The position numbers and the translations under genes were made by a program. Below are positions 8,595-20,720 of a DNA stretch of 64,000 bases, piece after piece. The notes beneath the pieces were generated by a model, which saw nothing but the letters and a program-made list of their open reading frames with translations, was not told the origin of the DNA and ran no database searches. Source of the stretch: Ruminiclostridium papyrosolvens DSM 2782 (GTDB taxonomy: Bacteria > Bacillota > Clostridia > Acetivibrionales > DSM-1351); assembly GCF_029318685.1 (NCBI RefSeq), contig NZ_CP119677.1, positions 2,781,001 to 2,845,000 of the forward strand, read 5' to 3'. The first letter of the stretch is position 1. Every line of letters starts with the position of its first letter.

Positions 8595-8981
8595 TTAGTC
8601 TACAATCTGACCATGCTTTTCGTAACTGGTCTTGCAAGTAATACGATTACTATCATCTACAAATACTACATTGGGTTTATGGTTCCGGGCTTCTTCTCTG
8701 GTCATCTGTGCATATGCCATGATAATAACTTTATCGCTAATCTGTGCATACCTGGCAGCTGCACCATTGAGACAAATCACTCCAGAACCCTTCTCTCCTG
8801 CAATTGTATATGTTTCCAGCCTTTTGCCGTTGTTAACATTTACTACACAAACTTTTTCATACTCCATAATACCGGCTGCTTCTAAGAGTTCTTCATCTAT
8901 GGTAATACTCCCGACATAGTTTAATTCCGCCTGGGTAACTGTAGCTCTATGAATTTTTCCGCTTAATAATGTAATATTCAT
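8595..8981 (-). CDS. panD: Aspartate 1-decarboxylase
   Basis: PanD is a pyruvoyl enzyme that turns aspartate into beta-alanine for pantothenate. The 128-residue proenzyme has the self-cleavage site Gly24-Ser25 in YVGSITID and the conserved [18 protein letters not shown] region, with normal family length. It is the last gene of the panG-panB-panC-panD operon, 32 bp after panC, with a GAGGTG ribosome site. With PanB and PanC it gives the cell a full route from ketoisovalerate and aspartate. Confidence 0.97.
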   Translation of the reverse strand: MNITLLSGKIHRATVTQAELNYVGSITIDEELLEAAGIMEYEKVCVVNVNNGKRLETYTIAGEKGSGVICLNGAAARYAQISDKVIIMAYAQMTREEARNHKPNVVFVDDSNRITCKTSYEKHGQIVD

Positions 8982-9013
8982 ACCTGCACCTCATATAAAA
9001 TCAATCAGATTGT

Positions 9014-9859
9014 TTAACCGGGTATAAAAGAAAAATTGTCAATGAGTCTGACTTTTCCTATATAAACCGCCATTGCTATCAGAACAGGTCTGTCTATAGT
9101 ATCAACCTGCTGCATTGTCATTGCGTCTACAGCTTTTAAATAATCTATCCTTGCTAAGGGCTCTTCATTAATAATATCTTTCATTTTCTTTAAAAGTATA
9201 TCTACTTCCCTACATCCTTCTTTAACCATATCTTTACCTGCGAATATTGATTTGCTAAGTGCCAATGCGGCCCTTCTCTCTTCACTGCTCAGGTAAGTAT
9301 TTCGAGAGCTTTTTGCAAGACCGTCTTTTTCTCGGATAATTGGGCAGCCGACAATTTCAACATTCATGCTTAAGTCTTTTACCATTCTCCTTATGATAGC
9401 CAACTGTTGTGCATCCTTTTCTCCAAAATATGCTTTGTCAGGATTTACTATATTTAACAGTTTATTCACAACAGTACATACTCCTTTAAAATGCACCGGA
9501 CGACTAAGCCCACATAATTCCTCGCTCAAGCCCGAAATGTCTACAGAAGTACAGTAGCCCTCAGGATACATCTCTCCCGGTTCGGGGTTGAATATCAAAT
9601 CCACACCTAATTCTTTACAATACTTTGAATCCTTTTCCAAGTCTCTGGGATACTTATCCAAATCTTCTGTAGGCCCAAACTGCATGGGATTTACAAATAT
9701 ACTCACTACTACTTTAGAATTCTCCATGGCTTTCACTACAAGGCTTCCATGACCCTCATGCAAATACCCCATAGTAGGAACAAAACCAATTGTACAACCC
9801 TGTTGTTTCCATTCGTTTACTATATTCTTTACTTCACTTATATTCTTTACTACTTTCAT
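9014..9859 (-). CDS. panC: Pantothenate synthetase
   Basis: PanC ligates pantoate and beta-alanine using ATP. The 281-residue protein shows the nucleotidyl-transferase motif [16 protein letters not shown] (HxGH form), [36 protein letters not shown] and [13 protein letters not shown]. Its start overlaps the panB stop by 4 nt, so the two are translationally coupled. Confidence 0.97.
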   Translation of the reverse strand: MKVVKNISEVKNIVNEWKQQGCTIGFVPTMGYLHEGHGSLVVKAMENSKVVVSIFVNPMQFGPTEDLDKYPRDLEKDSKYCKELGVDLIFNPEPGEMYPEGYCTSVDISGLSEELCGLSRPVHFKGVCTVVNKLLNIVNPDKAYFGEKDAQQLAIIRRMVKDLSMNVEIVGCPIIREKDGLAKSSRNTYLSSEERRAALALSKSIFAGKDMVKEGCREVDILLKKMKDIINEEPLARIDYLKAVDAMTMQQVDTIDRPVLIAMAVYIGKVRLIDNFSFIPG

Positions 9860-10719
9860 AATATATCCTCCGAAATCAACTTCTCGATAACCGCTGAATC
9901 TATCTTATAAGAATGCTCTTGCTGCGGAAAAGTTGAGTCTTTTATTTCGCTGATATATCTTCCAAATGCCGATTTCATCTCCGAGCCTATTTCAGCATAC
10001 CTTTTTACAAATTTAGGTGCAATATTCGAATAAATACCCAGCATATCCTGATATACAAGTACCTGCCCATCACAGTATTTTCCTGCACCTATTCCTATTG
10101 TGGGTATGGAAAGCTTATGGGTAATAATTTTTGAAAGCTCTGCCGGAACACATTCCAGTACAACGGCAGTAGCTCCCGCAGCCTCAACAGCTTTGGCATC
10201 AGCTATCAGTTTAATAGCAGCTGCTTCATCTTTACCCTGTACTTTAAACCCACCAAAAGCATTTATGGATTGGGGTGTCATACCCAAATGGGCTACTAAA
10301 GGTATTTTTGCATCTACAATTGCTTTTATCTGAGGACATACTTCCTTGCCGCCTTCTAGCTTTACCGCATGTGCATTTCCTTCCTTTACCAGCCTCCCTG
10401 CATTCACAACAGCATCATAAACAGAGGTATGATACGACATGAAGGGCATATCCGCAACAATAAATGCATACTTGCTTCCTCTTGATACTGCTGCTGTATG
10501 GTGTATCATGTCCTCCATGGTAACTGCTAAAGTATTTTCATAGCCAAGCATAACCATCCCCAGTGAGTCCCCCACCAGAATACAATTAACTCCTGCTTCA
10601 TCCATCAATTTTGCTGTAGAATAATCGTAAGCTGTCAGCATACTGATTTTATCGCCGTTTCTTTTCTGATTTTGAATAGACGCGGCAGTATTTTTTATTG
10701 TATTTTCTTCTACTGTCAT
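9856..10719 (-). CDS. panB: 3-methyl-2-oxobutanoate hydroxymethyltransferase
   Basis: PanB adds a hydroxymethyl group from methylene-THF to ketoisovalerate, giving ketopantoate. The 287-residue TIM-barrel protein has the metal-site segments [37 protein letters not shown] and [18 protein letters not shown]. It lies 26 bp after the panG-like gene and overlaps panC by 4 nt. Confidence 0.97.
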   Translation of the reverse strand: MTVEENTIKNTAASIQNQKRNGDKISMLTAYDYSTAKLMDEAGVNCILVGDSLGMVMLGYENTLAVTMEDMIHHTAAVSRGSKYAFIVADMPFMSYHTSVYDAVVNAGRLVKEGNAHAVKLEGGKEVCPQIKAIVDAKIPLVAHLGMTPQSINAFGGFKVQGKDEAAAIKLIADAKAVEAAGATAVVLECVPAELSKIITHKLSIPTIGIGAGKYCDGQVLVYQDMLGIYSNIAPKFVKRYAEIGSEMKSAFGRYISEIKDSTFPQQEHSYKIDSAVIEKLISEDIL

Positions 10720-10745
10720 TCCATCAACGCCCCTATCGTATTAAC

Positions 10746-11591
10746 TTAATTTTGCCCTAAAAGTTCTTCCAATTCAATGTAATTTTTTTCAGGGTTTTTT
10801 ATTTTAGCTATTTTAATTAGTTTTCTGGATAATGAAATATATATATTTTTTTCTTCTTCTGATAAAGCCTTAAGATGTTTTTTTACAGTTATTATATCAT
10901 TACGCTCAACAGGCCCTGTTAACGCTTCTTCCAAGCCCTGTTTCTCAATATTCTCAATGGCATGACTCATCAGAAAAAGAACAGCTTTTATAGCTTCATC
11001 ACGGGTAAAACCACACTGCTCCAAAATATCTGCTCCCTGCCCGGCAAGTGCAAGTGGCTGATTACTGGCAAAAACCGCCGCAGCATGATATTTAATTTTT
11101 TGAGTAGAATCAATTATTCTGGTACTGTTTCCAATCCTTTTGAACAATTCTTCAACTTCCTGCAGATGCTCCTTGCTTCCCTCAATAGTTATGAGTGCAT
11201 CATACAGTTTTTTATAAGAGGAGGTTTTACTGCTACACGAAAAAAGAGGATGAATTGAATAGCCAAATGCTCCTTTCTCATCAACCTCCTTAAATACCGC
11301 CGAAGACAACGCCCCAGAGCAATGACAAATTATTTTACCTTCTATAGGCAGCTCTTTTATATCTTCCCAAACGTATTGTATAATATTATCAGTGGTTGTA
11401 ATAAAAATGATATCACTGCACTTAACAAGCTCACTTAAAGATGTATATACTGTTGACAGTGTAAAATCTGCTGCTTCCATTGCTGCATTTTTATCAATAT
11501 CAAAATAACCAGTCAGAGCAATGTCATTTTGCTCAAAGTACTTTCCAAGAGTATTTCCGACTTTTCCAGCTCCAATAAATCCTACGTTCAT
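10746..11591 (-). CDS. panG: Rossmann-like / DUF2520 protein, likely ketopantoate reductase PanG
   Basis: This 281-residue protein has an N-terminal Rossmann fold with NVGFIGAGKVGNTLG (GxGxxG, residues 7-12) and a helical C-terminal DUF2520 domain (about 150-275). Members of this two-domain family found beside panBCD have been described as a second type of ketopantoate reductase (PanG), distinct from PanE. The position directly before panB, with no panE in view, supports that role here: NADPH-dependent ketopantoate to pantoate. I use ATG 11591, which has GAGG 9 nt upstream, rather than the ATG six codons earlier. Confidence 0.8.
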   Translation of the reverse strand: MNVGFIGAGKVGNTLGKYFEQNDIALTGYFDIDKNAAMEAADFTLSTVYTSLSELVKCSDIIFITTTDNIIQYVWEDIKELPIEGKIICHCSGALSSAVFKEVDEKGAFGYSIHPLFSCSSKTSSYKKLYDALITIEGSKEHLQEVEELFKRIGNSTRIIDSTQKIKYHAAAVFASNQPLALAGQGADILEQCGFTRDEAIKAVLFLMSHAIENIEKQGLEEALTGPVERNDIITVKKHLKALSEEEKNIYISLSRKLIKIAKIKNPEKNYIELEELLGQN

Positions 11592-11735
11592 TAAAAGTAA
11601 CCTCAACAAGCATATTTGGTCAAATACCCAACTTTATTATATGTATAATATACTTTTGGAAGTGTACTTGTCAACCTTTTACAAATATCGCAAGTTCATA
11701 CCTATTTATGCATTTATTCTACAGATTTTTAACTA

Positions 11736-11765
11736 AAAAGCAGGCATTATAAAATGCCTGCTTTT
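11736..11765 (-). terminator. Intrinsic terminator after glyS
   Basis: A perfect 13-bp stem (11736-11748 with 11753-11765) with loop ATAA is followed on the reverse strand by five Ts. It closes the yicC-remA-gmk-rpoZ-glyS transcript. Confidence 0.9.
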
Positions 11766-11781
11766 ACATACATCGCTGTTA

Positions 11782-13170
11782 TTAGAATTCAAATTTATTT
11801 TCAAAATATGCTGCAAGCTCATCAATTTTGATTCTAACCTGCTGCATTGTATCTCTTTCTCTTATTGTAACACTCTTGTCTTCAAGTGAATCAAAGTCAA
11901 AAGTAATACAATATGGTGTTCCTATTTCATCCTGTCTTCTGTATCTCTTACCTATGCTTCCAGTTTCATCATACTCACAGTAGAATGTCTTAGTTAACAT
12001 ATGGTAAACCTTTTCTGCTTCTTCGCCTAACTTCTTTGAAAGCGGAAGAACAGCTATCTTTACAGGTGCTATTGCAGGATGGAATCTCAATACAGTTCTT
12101 ACGTCACCCTCTGAAACTTCCTCTTCATTATAAGCATCACACAGGAAAGCCAGTGTAACTCTGTCAGCACCCAAAGACGGCTCTATACAATATGGAACAT
12201 ATTTCTCATTTGTAGTAGGGTCAAAGTATGACAAGTCATCTTTTGCATGAGTCATGTGTTGTTTTAAGTCAAAGTCAGTTCTGTCTGCAATTCCCCAAAG
12301 CTCTCCCCAACCAAATGGGAAAAGGAACTCAATATCAGTAGTTGCATTACTGTAATGTGAAAGTTCTTCCTTTTCGTGGTCACGAAGCTTCAGATTTTCC
12401 TTTGTCATATTCAGGCTCAGGAGCCAGTTATAACAAAAGTCCTTCCAATATTTAAACCATTCAAGGTCTTTTCCGGGTTCACAGAAGAATTCAAGCTCCA
12501 TTTGTTCAAATTCTCTGGTTCTGAAGGTAAAATTACCCGGTGTTATTTCATTTCTAAATGACTTACCTATCTGGCCGATACCAAAAGGTATTTTTTTTCT
12601 GGTTGTACGCTGTACATTCTTGAAATTAACAAAGATACCTTGTGCAGTTTCCGGTCTCAAAAATATTTCAGCCTTTGAGTCTTCAGTAACACCTTGGAAA
12701 GTCTTGAACATAAGGTTGAACTTTCTGATTTCTGTGAAGTTTGCAGAACCACATCCAGGACATTTAACACCTTTGTCCTTTATGTATTGCATTAATTCTT
12801 CATTTTTCAGACCATCAACTCTGAATTCAATATTATTCTCTGCATTCCAATCTTCAATAAGCTTATCTGCTCTATGACGTGTTTTACAATCCTTACAGTC
12901 AATCAAAGGATCACTGAAACCGCCCACGTGGCCTGAAGCTACCCACACCTGAGGATTCATAAGTATTGCACAGTCAACTCCTACATTGTAGGGACTTTCC
13001 TGTATAAATTTACGCCACCAGGCTTTTTTAACGTTATTTTTAAGCTCTACGCCAAGAGGACCGTAGTCCCATGCATTTGCCAGTCCACCGTATATATCGG
13101 AACCAGGGTAAACAAACCCTCTGTTTTTAGCTAATGCAACTATTTTTTCCATTGTCTTTTCAGCTGCCAC
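11782..13170 (-). CDS. glyS: Glycyl-tRNA synthetase (single-chain, dimeric class II)
   Basis: This enzyme charges tRNA-Gly. The 462-residue protein has the start segment [18 protein letters not shown], a zinc-type CKDCKTRH / CPGCGSANF insertion, the class II motif 2 region ([15 protein letters not shown]) and the motif 3 region ([14 protein letters not shown]), then an anticodon-binding domain. It is the archaeal/Gram-positive homodimeric type, not the alpha2-beta2 form. The start is GTG with a GGGGG ribosome site. It lies 13 bp after rpoZ, so it belongs to that operon and has no T-box leader of its own. Confidence 0.96.
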   Translation of the reverse strand: MAAEKTMEKIVALAKNRGFVYPGSDIYGGLANAWDYGPLGVELKNNVKKAWWRKFIQESPYNVGVDCAILMNPQVWVASGHVGGFSDPLIDCKDCKTRHRADKLIEDWNAENNIEFRVDGLKNEELMQYIKDKGVKCPGCGSANFTEIRKFNLMFKTFQGVTEDSKAEIFLRPETAQGIFVNFKNVQRTTRKKIPFGIGQIGKSFRNEITPGNFTFRTREFEQMELEFFCEPGKDLEWFKYWKDFCYNWLLSLNMTKENLKLRDHEKEELSHYSNATTDIEFLFPFGWGELWGIADRTDFDLKQHMTHAKDDLSYFDPTTNEKYVPYCIEPSLGADRVTLAFLCDAYNEEEVSEGDVRTVLRFHPAIAPVKIAVLPLSKKLGEEAEKVYHMLTKTFYCEYDETGSIGKRYRRQDEIGTPYCITFDFDSLEDKSVTIRERDTMQQVRIKIDELAAYFENKFEF

Positions 13171-13183
13171 TTTACAACGCCCC

Positions 13184-13390
13184 CTATTTTATCCCGCTCT
13201 TTGTTCTAACATAAGTTATTTTATCCTCTGCTATCTCGTGAATAGCAATAGTAACTTCTTTATCGGAGTTAAACTTAGTCATTTTGTTTGCCCCGTCTAC
13301 TAATTGTCTTGCTCTTTTTGCAGCTTCAACAGCTAATGTGTACCTGCTGTCTACTTTTTTCATCAATTCATTGATTGAAGGATAAATCAT
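13184..13390 (-). CDS. rpoZ: RNA polymerase omega subunit
   Basis: The small 68-residue omega subunit supports RNA polymerase assembly. The sequence [20 protein letters not shown] and the following AAKRARQL helix match the family. Its start overlaps the last base of the gmk stop region, with GGGAGG inside the end of gmk. The gmk-rpoZ order is standard in Firmicutes. Confidence 0.95.
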   Translation of the reverse strand: MIYPSINELMKKVDSRYTLAVEAAKRARQLVDGANKMTKFNSDKEVTIAIHEIAEDKITYVRTKSGIK

Positions 13391-14013
13391 TATATAATAC
13401 CTCCCGAATTACTTGATAAACTCTCTATCATTTCAGTATTTCTTGACGGCTTTAACCGCTCACTGTCTAAAACCTTTTCTATATTCAGAACTGCTTCATC
13501 AACACTGTCATTCAAAATCAAATAGTCATATTTTGATACATACTTAATTTCGCTGGCAGCCTTTTGTAATCTTTTTTCTATAACATCAGTACACTCTGTA
13601 GCTCTGCACTCTATTCTCCTTCTTAATTCATCAAAGGAGGGTGGCAGAATAAATATAAGTACGGAATCAGGGTACTTTTGCTTTATTTCAAGAGCCCCTT
13701 CAACGGTTATTTCCAATATTATGTCCATACCGTTTTCCATGCAGGAATCCACATATGACTTTGGTGTACCATAGTAATTGTCACAGTACTTATCCCATTC
13801 AATGAGGGCATCATTCTTTATCATATCCAAAAATTTGCTTTCTGAAACAAAGAAATAACTCTGGCCCTCAATTTCGCCTTCTCGTGGCTTTCTGGTAGTG
13901 GCTGAAACAGAATACCTCACATTATCCCTTTGAGACAACAATTTTTTGCATACCGTACCCTTTCCAGTTCCTGAAGGTCCGGACACTACAACTAATAGGC
14001 CTTTTTGTTGCAT
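13390..14013 (-). CDS. gmk: Guanylate kinase
   Basis: Gmk phosphorylates GMP to GDP. The 207-residue protein has the P-loop SGPSGTGKGT (residues 11-20), the GMP-binding SVSATTRKPREGE and YFFVSESKF segments, and the LID-type RRRIECRATE. It sits 9 bp after remA. Confidence 0.97.
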   Translation of the reverse strand: MQQKGLLVVVSGPSGTGKGTVCKKLLSQRDNVRYSVSATTRKPREGEIEGQSYFFVSESKFLDMIKNDALIEWDKYCDNYYGTPKSYVDSCMENGMDIILEITVEGALEIKQKYPDSVLIFILPPSFDELRRRIECRATECTDVIEKRLQKAASEIKYVSKYDYLILNDSVDEAVLNIEKVLDSERLKPSRNTEMIESLSSNSGGII

Positions 14014-14022
14014 GATCTCCTC

Positions 14023-14301
14023 CTACTCAGTAACTGAATCTTCATCAGTTTCATTGTCATCGTTGTCCTTGGTATTCAATCTGTGGGCTACTGTTTCAGG
14101 CTGTACCGCTGATAAAATTATATGGTCGCTGTCAGTAATTATTACTGCCCTTGTTCTTCTTCCGTATGTTGCGTCAATCAGCATACCTCTGTCTCTTGCT
14201 TCCTGTATAATTCTTTTAATAGGTGCCGACTCCGGACTTACAATTGCCACGAGTCTGTTAGCGGAAACAATATTCCCAAAGCCAATATTTATAAGCTTCA
14301 T
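14023..14301 (-). CDS. remA: RemA / DUF370 extracellular matrix regulator
   Basis: The 92-residue product begins [20 protein letters not shown] and includes [12 protein letters not shown] and [14 protein letters not shown], the highly conserved RemA pattern. In Bacillus subtilis RemA is a DNA-binding activator of matrix and osmoprotection genes. The yicC-remA-gmk-rpoZ order is conserved across Firmicutes. The C-terminus is unusually acidic ([11 protein letters not shown]), as in several clostridial members. Confidence 0.93.
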   Translation of the reverse strand: MKLINIGFGNIVSANRLVAIVSPESAPIKRIIQEARDRGMLIDATYGRRTRAVIITDSDHIILSAVQPETVAHRLNTKDNDDNETDEDSVTE

Positions 14302-14317
14302 ACAATCCTCCTGATAT

Positions 14318-15199
14318 TTATTCCATATTCTGAATTTGTTCTCTTATTTTTTCAGCTTCACTCTTTAATTCCAAAACGTTCTTAGTAATAATTATGTCAT
14401 TTGATTTTGAACCGATTGTATTTATTTCCCTGTTTATTTCCTGAACCAAAAAGTCAAGTTTTCTTCCAATAGGCTGTTTCTTTATATCTAAAATATCTCT
14501 TAACTGTGTTAAGTGACTTCCCAGTCTCACTAATTCTTCATCTATTCCACACCTGTCAGCAAATATTGCTACTTCCATTGCAATCCTGTTTTCATCTACA
14601 GTTTGCTGATTCAGCAATTCTTTTATCCTGTATTCCAGCTTTTGCTTATATTCAGTGACAACCTGAGGACTTCTTTGGGAAATATCCGAAATAATGGTTT
14701 CCATATAGTCAGCTTTCTGAAGCAGGCTGTTTCTTAATTCATTTCCTTCTTTTTCTCTCATTTGGAGAAGCGAAGCTATTGCCGCTTCCAATGCTTTTTT
14801 AAGAACGGACCATAAATGTTCTTCATCATCTTCATTTTTCTCTATTCTTAAAACATCAGGAAAACGGGAAATAAGTGATACACTCAAGTCATCCTTCAAA
14901 CTGTATTTCCCCTTGAGCTTTTCAACTGCCTGTATGTAAGCTCCTGCCAGTGGCTCATCAAGTGTAACACTTCTGGAATTATCTGAGCGGTCTTCGAATG
15001 AAATAAATATATCTACTTTACCTCTGAAAAGGTTCTTAGACGCTACTTCTCTGACTCTTTCCTCAAGATAACCAATCTGTCTCGGTAATTTTATATAAAA
15101 ATCTATATAACGATGGTTTACAGTTTTTATTTCTACAGTAAATTCTTTGCCATTATCACTAAAGGTTCCTCTACCGAAACCTGTCATACTTCTAACCAT
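14318..15199 (-). CDS. YicC family endoribonuclease
   Basis: This 293-residue protein has the family start [11 protein letters not shown] and the C-terminal [22 protein letters not shown] segment. YicC-type proteins are endoribonucleases implicated in small-RNA turnover; the B. subtilis counterpart is YloC. It is first in the yicC-remA-gmk-rpoZ-glyS run, with GGAGG before the ATG. Confidence 0.93.
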   Translation of the reverse strand: MVRSMTGFGRGTFSDNGKEFTVEIKTVNHRYIDFYIKLPRQIGYLEERVREVASKNLFRGKVDIFISFEDRSDNSRSVTLDEPLAGAYIQAVEKLKGKYSLKDDLSVSLISRFPDVLRIEKNEDDEEHLWSVLKKALEAAIASLLQMREKEGNELRNSLLQKADYMETIISDISQRSPQVVTEYKQKLEYRIKELLNQQTVDENRIAMEVAIFADRCGIDEELVRLGSHLTQLRDILDIKKQPIGRKLDFLVQEINREINTIGSKSNDIIITKNVLELKSEAEKIREQIQNME

Positions 15200-15405
15200 T
15201 ATATGCCTCCGGTAACTGGGATAAAATTTAACCCAAAATATAACTATTAATCCCGCTTAGTATTATAACACAAATTTGCAGAATTTAAAGGATAAATTAC
15301 TACTTTTCATATATTTTTATCAATTTACTTCAATTTACTAATGTTTTTAATTTATTACAGCATTTCTTATAATAATGTGTTATTACTTAAAAATTATAAA
15401 AAATA

Positions 15406-15430
15406 AAATGGAGGACATTATCCCCCATTT
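15406..15430 (-). terminator. Intrinsic terminator of the heat-shock / cheY operon
   Basis: The stem AAATGG / CCATTT is extended by GG/CC after one mismatch, with a 7-nt loop. On the reverse strand it is followed by TTTTATTTTTT. It lies 18 bp after the cheY-like stop. Confidence 0.75.
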
Positions 15431-15447
15431 ATATAATAGACATATTA

Positions 15448-15819
15448 TCAGAGATTTATAACATTTTCGATTGCTTGTTGAACCCTGGTTTTATCAAAAG
15501 GTTTAACAATAAAATCTTTAGCTCCCATTTTTATTGCATCTATTACCATAGCCTGCTGTCCCATTGCCGAAACCATTATTATCTTGGTAGCAGGGCTTAC
15601 TTCCAATATCTCTTTTATTGCCATAATTCCATCCATTTCCGGCATTGTTATATCAAGAGTCATTATATCAGGTTGACTGCGCTTTGCCTGTTCTATAGCT
15701 TCACGGCCATTGGCACCTTCACCTACTACATGATAGTTTGTATTTTCTTCAATCATTCTTTTAATTAAGGTTCTCATAAATACTGCATCATCAACAACAA
15801 CAAATTTAAGTTCTCCCAT
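15448..15819 (-). CDS. CheY-like single-domain response regulator
   Basis: This 123-residue stand-alone receiver has the acidic pocket D10-D11, phospho-acceptor D56 in TLDITMPEMDG, and the switch residues S/T and K in IMVSAMGQ and DFIVKPF. I choose the start at MGELK (15819), whose AGGAG is 9 nt upstream; the longer frame has AGGAG abutting its ATG. It overlaps the rsmE stop by 14 nt, so it is the tail of the heat-shock/methyltransferase operon and not part of a chemotaxis cluster. The sequence is close to chemotaxis CheY of clostridia, but no partner kinase is in view. Confidence 0.88.
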   Translation of the reverse strand: MGELKFVVVDDAVFMRTLIKRMIEENTNYHVVGEGANGREAIEQAKRSQPDIMTLDITMPEMDGIMAIKEILEVSPATKIIMVSAMGQQAMVIDAIKMGAKDFIVKPFDKTRVQQAIENVINL

Positions 15820-16558
15820 TAGACACATCTCCTAATTCATACATCAAAAGTGATAAAGCTACCATTCCGGCAGTTTCCGTGCGTAGGATTCTTGGCCCCA
15901 GAGATATTTTCTTGACTCCTCTGTCTTCAGCCATTTGAACTTCTTTTTCTTCAAACCCGCCTTCAGGACCAATGATAATACTTCCACTGGTAATCCCTTC
16001 ATACCGGGGTACAATATTTTTAAGCCCAACCGCACTTTCCTTCTCATAAGGTATAATAGCCAGTTCTGCTTGAGACGCCTTTTCAACAGCTTCTTTAAAG
16101 GTTATGGGATAGAGAATATTTGGAATTGTTCCTCTATTACACTGTTTTGCTGCCTCTCTTGCTATCTTTTGCCATCTAGCAAGTTTGTTTTTAGCATCCT
16201 TATCAGTATTTATCCTTGAAACACAACGGTCTGTGATTACAGGAACTATTTCCCAAACTCCAAGTTCAACACATTTCTGTATAATTAACTCCATCTTGTC
16301 CGACTTTGGTAAGCCCTGAAACAATGTAACCTTTAAAGGCGATTCCGTAAAATTTTTATTTACATCTGTTATTATACAAATAATTGAACTATCATTTATT
16401 TCTTCTATTTCAGCAGTGTAGTCAAATCCTCCACAGCACGCTGTGACTTCGTCCTTTAACTGAGCTCTTAGCACTTTTTTTAAATGTTGAAAATCTTCGC
16501 CAACTATGTTAATTCTGCCATTAGCTATCTGAGCTTCTTCTACAAAGTATCTGGACAT
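15806..16558 (-). CDS. rsmE: 16S rRNA (uracil1498-N3)-methyltransferase
   Basis: This SPOUT-class methyltransferase acts on the 30S subunit. The 250-residue protein begins MSRYFVEE and has the C-terminal knot motifs IIGPEGGFEEKE and LGPRILRTETA. It overlaps prmA by 19 nt and is followed by the cheY-like gene. The dnaJ-prmA-rsmE order is common in clostridia. Confidence 0.95.
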   Translation of the reverse strand: MSRYFVEEAQIANGRINIVGEDFQHLKKVLRAQLKDEVTACCGGFDYTAEIEEINDSSIICIITDVNKNFTESPLKVTLFQGLPKSDKMELIIQKCVELGVWEIVPVITDRCVSRINTDKDAKNKLARWQKIAREAAKQCNRGTIPNILYPITFKEAVEKASQAELAIIPYEKESAVGLKNIVPRYEGITSGSIIIGPEGGFEEKEVQMAEDRGVKKISLGPRILRTETAGMVALSLLMYELGDVSNGRT

Positions 16559-17490
16559 TTAAACACCATTGCCACCCATTCTCCCATTTCAAGGGTTTCT
16601 ATCCGTGACATCCCGTTTTTTTCACAAGCATCTATTACTTCCTGTTTTCTTTCTTTGATAATACCTGAAGTAATAAATAACGATTCCTTTTTTAAATGAT
16701 AAGGTATTAGCGAGGACAAGTCAATAATTACATTTGCTATTATATTAGCTACTATTATATCGTACTTTTGTTCTTCCTGCTTCAAATCAGACAATATAGC
16801 CTTATATACCGATACTTTTGAAGTCTCCTCATTCAGCTCGATATTTTCTTTTGCAACTTTTACGGCAACTTCATCTATATCAATAGCTTCAACTGTTTTG
16901 GCTCCAAGTTTTGCCGCTATTATTGAAAGAATACCCGTACCACAGCCAATATCAAGCACCTGCGTGTCGTCTTTCATATACTTGTCGAGGAGTATGGAAC
17001 ACATCTGGGTTGTTTCGTGTGTCCCTGTTCCAAAGGCCATTCCGGGGTCCATTTGTATTATTATTTCATTACCTTTTGTACTATAATCTTCCCATGTCGG
17101 TTTTATTACAATCCTGTCTGTAAGTTGAAGGGGTTTATAGTACTTTTTCCAAGCTGTAGACCAGTCTTCATCATCTACTTCGCCGTATCCCTCAAGACCT
17201 TTTCCAATATCTAAAAATTGGGAAATATTTCCCAAACCATCATTTATTTTCTTTAACAACTCGTCTATATCATTTCCGCTCTGAAAATATGCTTGTATAA
17301 TAACATCCTCACCTAATGAATTAAGGAATTCGTCATCTGCATAATCCAAAGTATTTGGTTTTAATATTTCTTTTTTTATATCAAATGGGTCCTTGATAGC
17401 TACACCTCCGGCACCCATTGTCGTAAGCATTTCTGAAACCGCATCACTTGCTTCGTCAGTAGTATTTACCCGTATTTCATACCATTTCAT
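16540..17490 (-). CDS. prmA: Ribosomal protein L11 methyltransferase
   Basis: PrmA methylates ribosomal protein L11 using SAM. The 316-residue protein has the N-terminal targeting domain (MKWYEIRVNTTDEA) and a class I methyltransferase core with DPGMAFGTGTHETT, VLDIGCGTGILSIIAAKLGA and the NIIANVI motif IV. It lies 39 bp after dnaJ. Confidence 0.96.
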   Translation of the reverse strand: MKWYEIRVNTTDEASDAVSEMLTTMGAGGVAIKDPFDIKKEILKPNTLDYADDEFLNSLGEDVIIQAYFQSGNDIDELLKKINDGLGNISQFLDIGKGLEGYGEVDDEDWSTAWKKYYKPLQLTDRIVIKPTWEDYSTKGNEIIIQMDPGMAFGTGTHETTQMCSILLDKYMKDDTQVLDIGCGTGILSIIAAKLGAKTVEAIDIDEVAVKVAKENIELNEETSKVSVYKAILSDLKQEEQKYDIIVANIIANVIIDLSSLIPYHLKKESLFITSGIIKERKQEVIDACEKNGMSRIETLEMGEWVAMVFKCPDTL

Positions 17491-17529
17491 ATTTATCCGT
17501 TTGCCTCCATGAGCAGTAAAATTCTAAAT

Positions 17530-18669
17530 TTATTTAAATGCGTCCTTCATTTTGTCAAAAAAGCCTTTTCTCTGCTCATGGGATTCATCTCCGCTTATTT
17601 CGGCAAATTCCCTCAGCAATGCTTTTTGCTTGTCATTGAGTTTTTTCGGAACTTCAATGGTTACTTTAACATACTGGTCTCCGCGGCCATTTCCTCTTAA
17701 GTAAGGTATTCCTTTTCCCTTCAATCTGAATACAGAGCCTGTTTGAGTTCCTTCCGGTACAGTATATTTAACTTTTCCGTCAAGAGTAGGAACTTCTAGT
17801 TCAGCACCTAATGCTGCCTGCGTAAATGTAATTGGTACATCGCATACAACATTATTTCCCTGTCTTGAAAATAGAGGATGAGATTTTACACGGATATTAA
17901 CATACAAATCTCCGTTTGGCCCACCTTTTAATCCCGGGTCTCCACCACCTCTCAATGAAATGGTCTGACCGTCATCAATTCCCGCAGGAATATCTATTTT
18001 TATCTTCTTAGTACTCCTCAGTCTGCCTTTTCCGTTACAAGCCGGACAAGGCTCTGTAATAATCTTTCCTTCACCTTTGCATGCATCACATGTTTTAGTG
18101 TTTATAAATTGCCCGAACGGTGTGTTTTGTTTTATCTGAACCTGACCTGTTCCGTTACAATGGCTGCAGGTTGTTACATTACTTCCGGGTTTGGCTCCAG
18201 ACCCGGTACATTTTGAGCATACTTCCATTTTACTTACGTTTATTTCACGCTCAATACCAAAGGCAGCTTCTTCAAAGCTGATTTCCATAGAGTATTTAAT
18301 GTCCGCACCCTTTTGAGGACCTCTTCTTGTTTTGCTTCTTCCTCCAAAACCTGAGCCGCCGAAGAAAGTTTCAAATATATCTCCGATTCCGCCAAAGTCA
18401 AAATCAGAGGAGAAACCACCTGCACCGCCAAATCCGTTAGGGTCAGTTCCGGCATGACCAAACTGGTCGTACCTTCCCCTTTTCTGTGAATCACTAAGAA
18501 CCTCATAGGCTTCATTTGCCTCTTTGAACTTCGCTTCTGCAGCCTTATCTCCCGGATTAACGTCGGGGTGGTACTTTTTTGCAAGATTCCTATATGCTTT
18601 TTTAAGTTCAGCATCGTTAGCGTTTCTATCAACGCCCAATACTTCGTAATAATCTCTTTTTTCTGCCAT
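17530..18669 (-). CDS. dnaJ: Chaperone DnaJ
   Basis: This Hsp40 co-chaperone stimulates the DnaK ATPase. It has 379 residues: a J-domain (1-70, with HPD in [11 protein letters not shown]), a Gly/Phe-rich linker, the four CxxCxGxG zinc repeats ([32 protein letters not shown]) and the C-terminal substrate domains. Full type I DnaJ length. It is separated from dnaK by 143 bp containing two hairpins. Confidence 0.98.
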   Translation of the reverse strand: MAEKRDYYEVLGVDRNANDAELKKAYRNLAKKYHPDVNPGDKAAEAKFKEANEAYEVLSDSQKRGRYDQFGHAGTDPNGFGGAGGFSSDFDFGGIGDIFETFFGGSGFGGRSKTRRGPQKGADIKYSMEISFEEAAFGIEREINVSKMEVCSKCTGSGAKPGSNVTTCSHCNGTGQVQIKQNTPFGQFINTKTCDACKGEGKIITEPCPACNGKGRLRSTKKIKIDIPAGIDDGQTISLRGGGDPGLKGGPNGDLYVNIRVKSHPLFSRQGNNVVCDVPITFTQAALGAELEVPTLDGKVKYTVPEGTQTGSVFRLKGKGIPYLRGNGRGDQYVKVTIEVPKKLNDKQKALLREFAEISGDESHEQRKGFFDKMKDAFK

Positions 18670-18719
18670 CGAATTTCAACTCCTGTCTCATTACACAGCT
18701 AACCAGCAACCTAAAATAA

Positions 18720-18799
18720 GCCAGAGCTGTATTATGTAAGCTTTGGCGTTTATGAAAACCTTATGCTGTTAATGCTATAGGGGCATTTAAGCCCCTATA
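18720..18799 (-). other. Two hairpins between dnaK and dnaJ
   Basis: A 9-bp stem of GCCAGAGCT with AGCTTTGGC (18723-18749 approximately, one G-T pair) and a perfect 9-bp stem TATAGGGGC / GCCCCTATA (18776-18784 with 18791-18799) lie in the dnaK-dnaJ spacer. Neither has a T-tract, so they look like mRNA processing or stability structures that could adjust DnaK:DnaJ ratios and not like full terminators. Confidence 0.55.
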
Positions 18800-18812
18800 C
18801 ATTATTATATAT

Positions 18813-20690
<1,878 letters not shown>

Positions 20691-20720
20691 TCATCGTTTT
20701 TTTATTTTAAAACTACTGTG

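Noticed and set aside
11610-11735. T-box or glycine riboswitch linked to glyS
   Set aside because: glyS reads in reverse and this stretch is downstream of it; upstream of glyS is rpoZ with only 13 bp between.
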